31,388 nt of DNA, taken from the NCBI GenBank assembly GCA_027023175.1, contig JALVWW010000255.1, forward strand, positions 1 to 31,388, written 5' to 3'. The notes under the pieces are model-generated. The model was given only the letters and a program-made list of their open reading frames with translations, did no database searches and was not told the origin of the DNA. Shown here piece after piece: positions 31,033 to 31,388 of the stretch (its first letter is position 1; every line of letters starts with the position of its first letter). The stretch is from Campylobacterales bacterium (GTDB taxonomy: Bacteria > Campylobacterota > Campylobacteria > Campylobacterales > JALSKU01). A program made the position numbers and the translations under genes.

Positions 31033-31388
31033 ATGATAACCGTTGCACTACCCAAAGGAAGAATTGCTGAAGAGACTTTAAATATATTTGAAAAAATATT
31101 TGATAAAAAGTTTGCTTTTGAAGACAGAAAGCTTATCTTAAAAGAGGATGATTTTACATTTTTGCTTGTAAGAAATCAAGATGTACCTACTTATGTACTC
31201 CATCAGGCAGCAGATATCGGAGTGGTAGGACTTGATGTCTTGAGTGAAAAAGAGCTTGATTTGGTTGATTTGTTGGATTTGAAAATAGGAAAATGCAAAG
31301 TTTGTGTAGGGATGAAAAACGAAGATGAACTAGACCTGAATAAGCCGAGTATAAAAGTAGCAACCAAGATGGAAAATATAGCAAGAAA
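31033..31388 (+). CDS. hisG: ATP phosphoribosyltransferase, 5' part (partial)
   Basis: 118 complete codons are present before the window ends. The N-terminus MITVALPKGRIAEETL is the classic HisG start. AADIGVVGLDVLSE contains the phosphate-binding segment of the periplasmic-binding-protein-like fold, and LDLVDLLDLKIGKCKVCVG continues the domain. HisG condenses ATP with PRPP as the committed step of histidine synthesis. The N-terminal sequence type matches the short, HisZ-dependent form or the long form equally; the missing 3' end is needed to tell. AAAGGA at 31022-31027 is the ribosome site, six bases before ATG. The hairpin at 30983-31017 lies immediately upstream. Confidence 0.93.
   Translation, partial: MITVALPKGRIAEETLNIFEKIFDKKFAFEDRKLILKEDDFTFLLVRNQDVPTYVLHQAADIGVVGLDVLSEKELDLVDLLDLKIGKCKVCVGMKNEDELDLNKPSIKVATKMENIAR

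Noticed and set aside
1..31388. tRNA, rRNA, IS elements, prophage or toxin-antitoxin genes
   Set aside because: I saw no cloverleaf-like sequence, rRNA signature, transposase motif or terminal-repeat-bounded gene. The Xer protein sits in a housekeeping cluster without mobile-element neighbours.

Overview
The window is a gene-dense, AT-rich chromosomal segment from a free-living-type member of the Campylobacterota (formerly Epsilonproteobacteria). I infer this from protein sequence character (RlmH, Fur, CoaX and FliN/FliO read like Helicobacter/Campylobacter homologues) and from gene order. Two blocks match what I remember of Campylobacter jejuni: IMPase-accD-rlmH-dksA-like-membrane protein-dusB, and cvpA-fur-lysS-glyA-DUF1882-SPOR-aroE. 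A Sulfurimonas/Sulfurovum-like lineage is plausible, but the genus cannot be fixed from this sequence. I see no rRNA, tRNA, CRISPR, prophage or insertion sequence. Almost all of it is core metabolism, DNA repair, flagellar assembly and translation.

Layout. (1) 1-6294, plus strand: the 3' end of gltB, then gltD, an inositol-monophosphatase-family gene, accD, rlmH, a DksA/TraR-type zinc-finger gene, a two-TM protein of unknown function, and dusB. An unusual heptamer repeat array lies just before dusB. (2) 6287-7873, minus strand: a cheX-like/fliN/fliO cluster in which all three genes start with TTG. (3) 7874-8113: a divergent intergenic region holding a striking series of three hairpins. (4) 8114-15244, plus strand: a TSUP permease, then a translationally coupled uvrA-HDOD-polA unit. 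Between polA and the convergent dnaJ-tlpA pair lies an inverted array of nonamers and a bidirectional terminator. (5) 15344-17028, minus strand: dnaJ-tlpA. (6) 17175-17747, plus strand: recR. (7) 17731-27360, minus strand: an eleven-gene, tightly packed unit gatC-pilT-GGDEF-cvpA-fur-lysS-glyA-DUF1882-SPOR-trpE-aroE. (8) 27555-31388, plus strand: a YfgM-like/BamB-like envelope pair, a Xer-type recombinase, a small unknown gene, coaX, and the 5' end of hisG.

How the genes work together. gltBD makes glutamate. accD feeds fatty-acid synthesis, and aroE/trpE the aromatic pathway. gatC, lysS and dusB serve tRNA charging and modification, and rlmH modifies 23S rRNA. glyA supplies one-carbon units, coaX makes 4'-phosphopantothenate for CoA, and hisG starts histidine synthesis. 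uvrA, polA and recR are repair functions. The flagellar trio contributes to the switch C-ring, the export gate and probably chemotaxis signal termination.

Non-ATG starts are frequent: by my reading 9 TTG and 6 GTG among 33 genes whose 5' end is visible. The most interesting non-coding material is four short structured or repetitive elements at or near stop codons or in leaders (5237-5353, 7938-8064, 15245-15314, 30983-31017). The most interesting protein of unknown function is the DUF1882-type protein at 20646-21188. I see no evidence of a complete novel defence or biosynthetic system.
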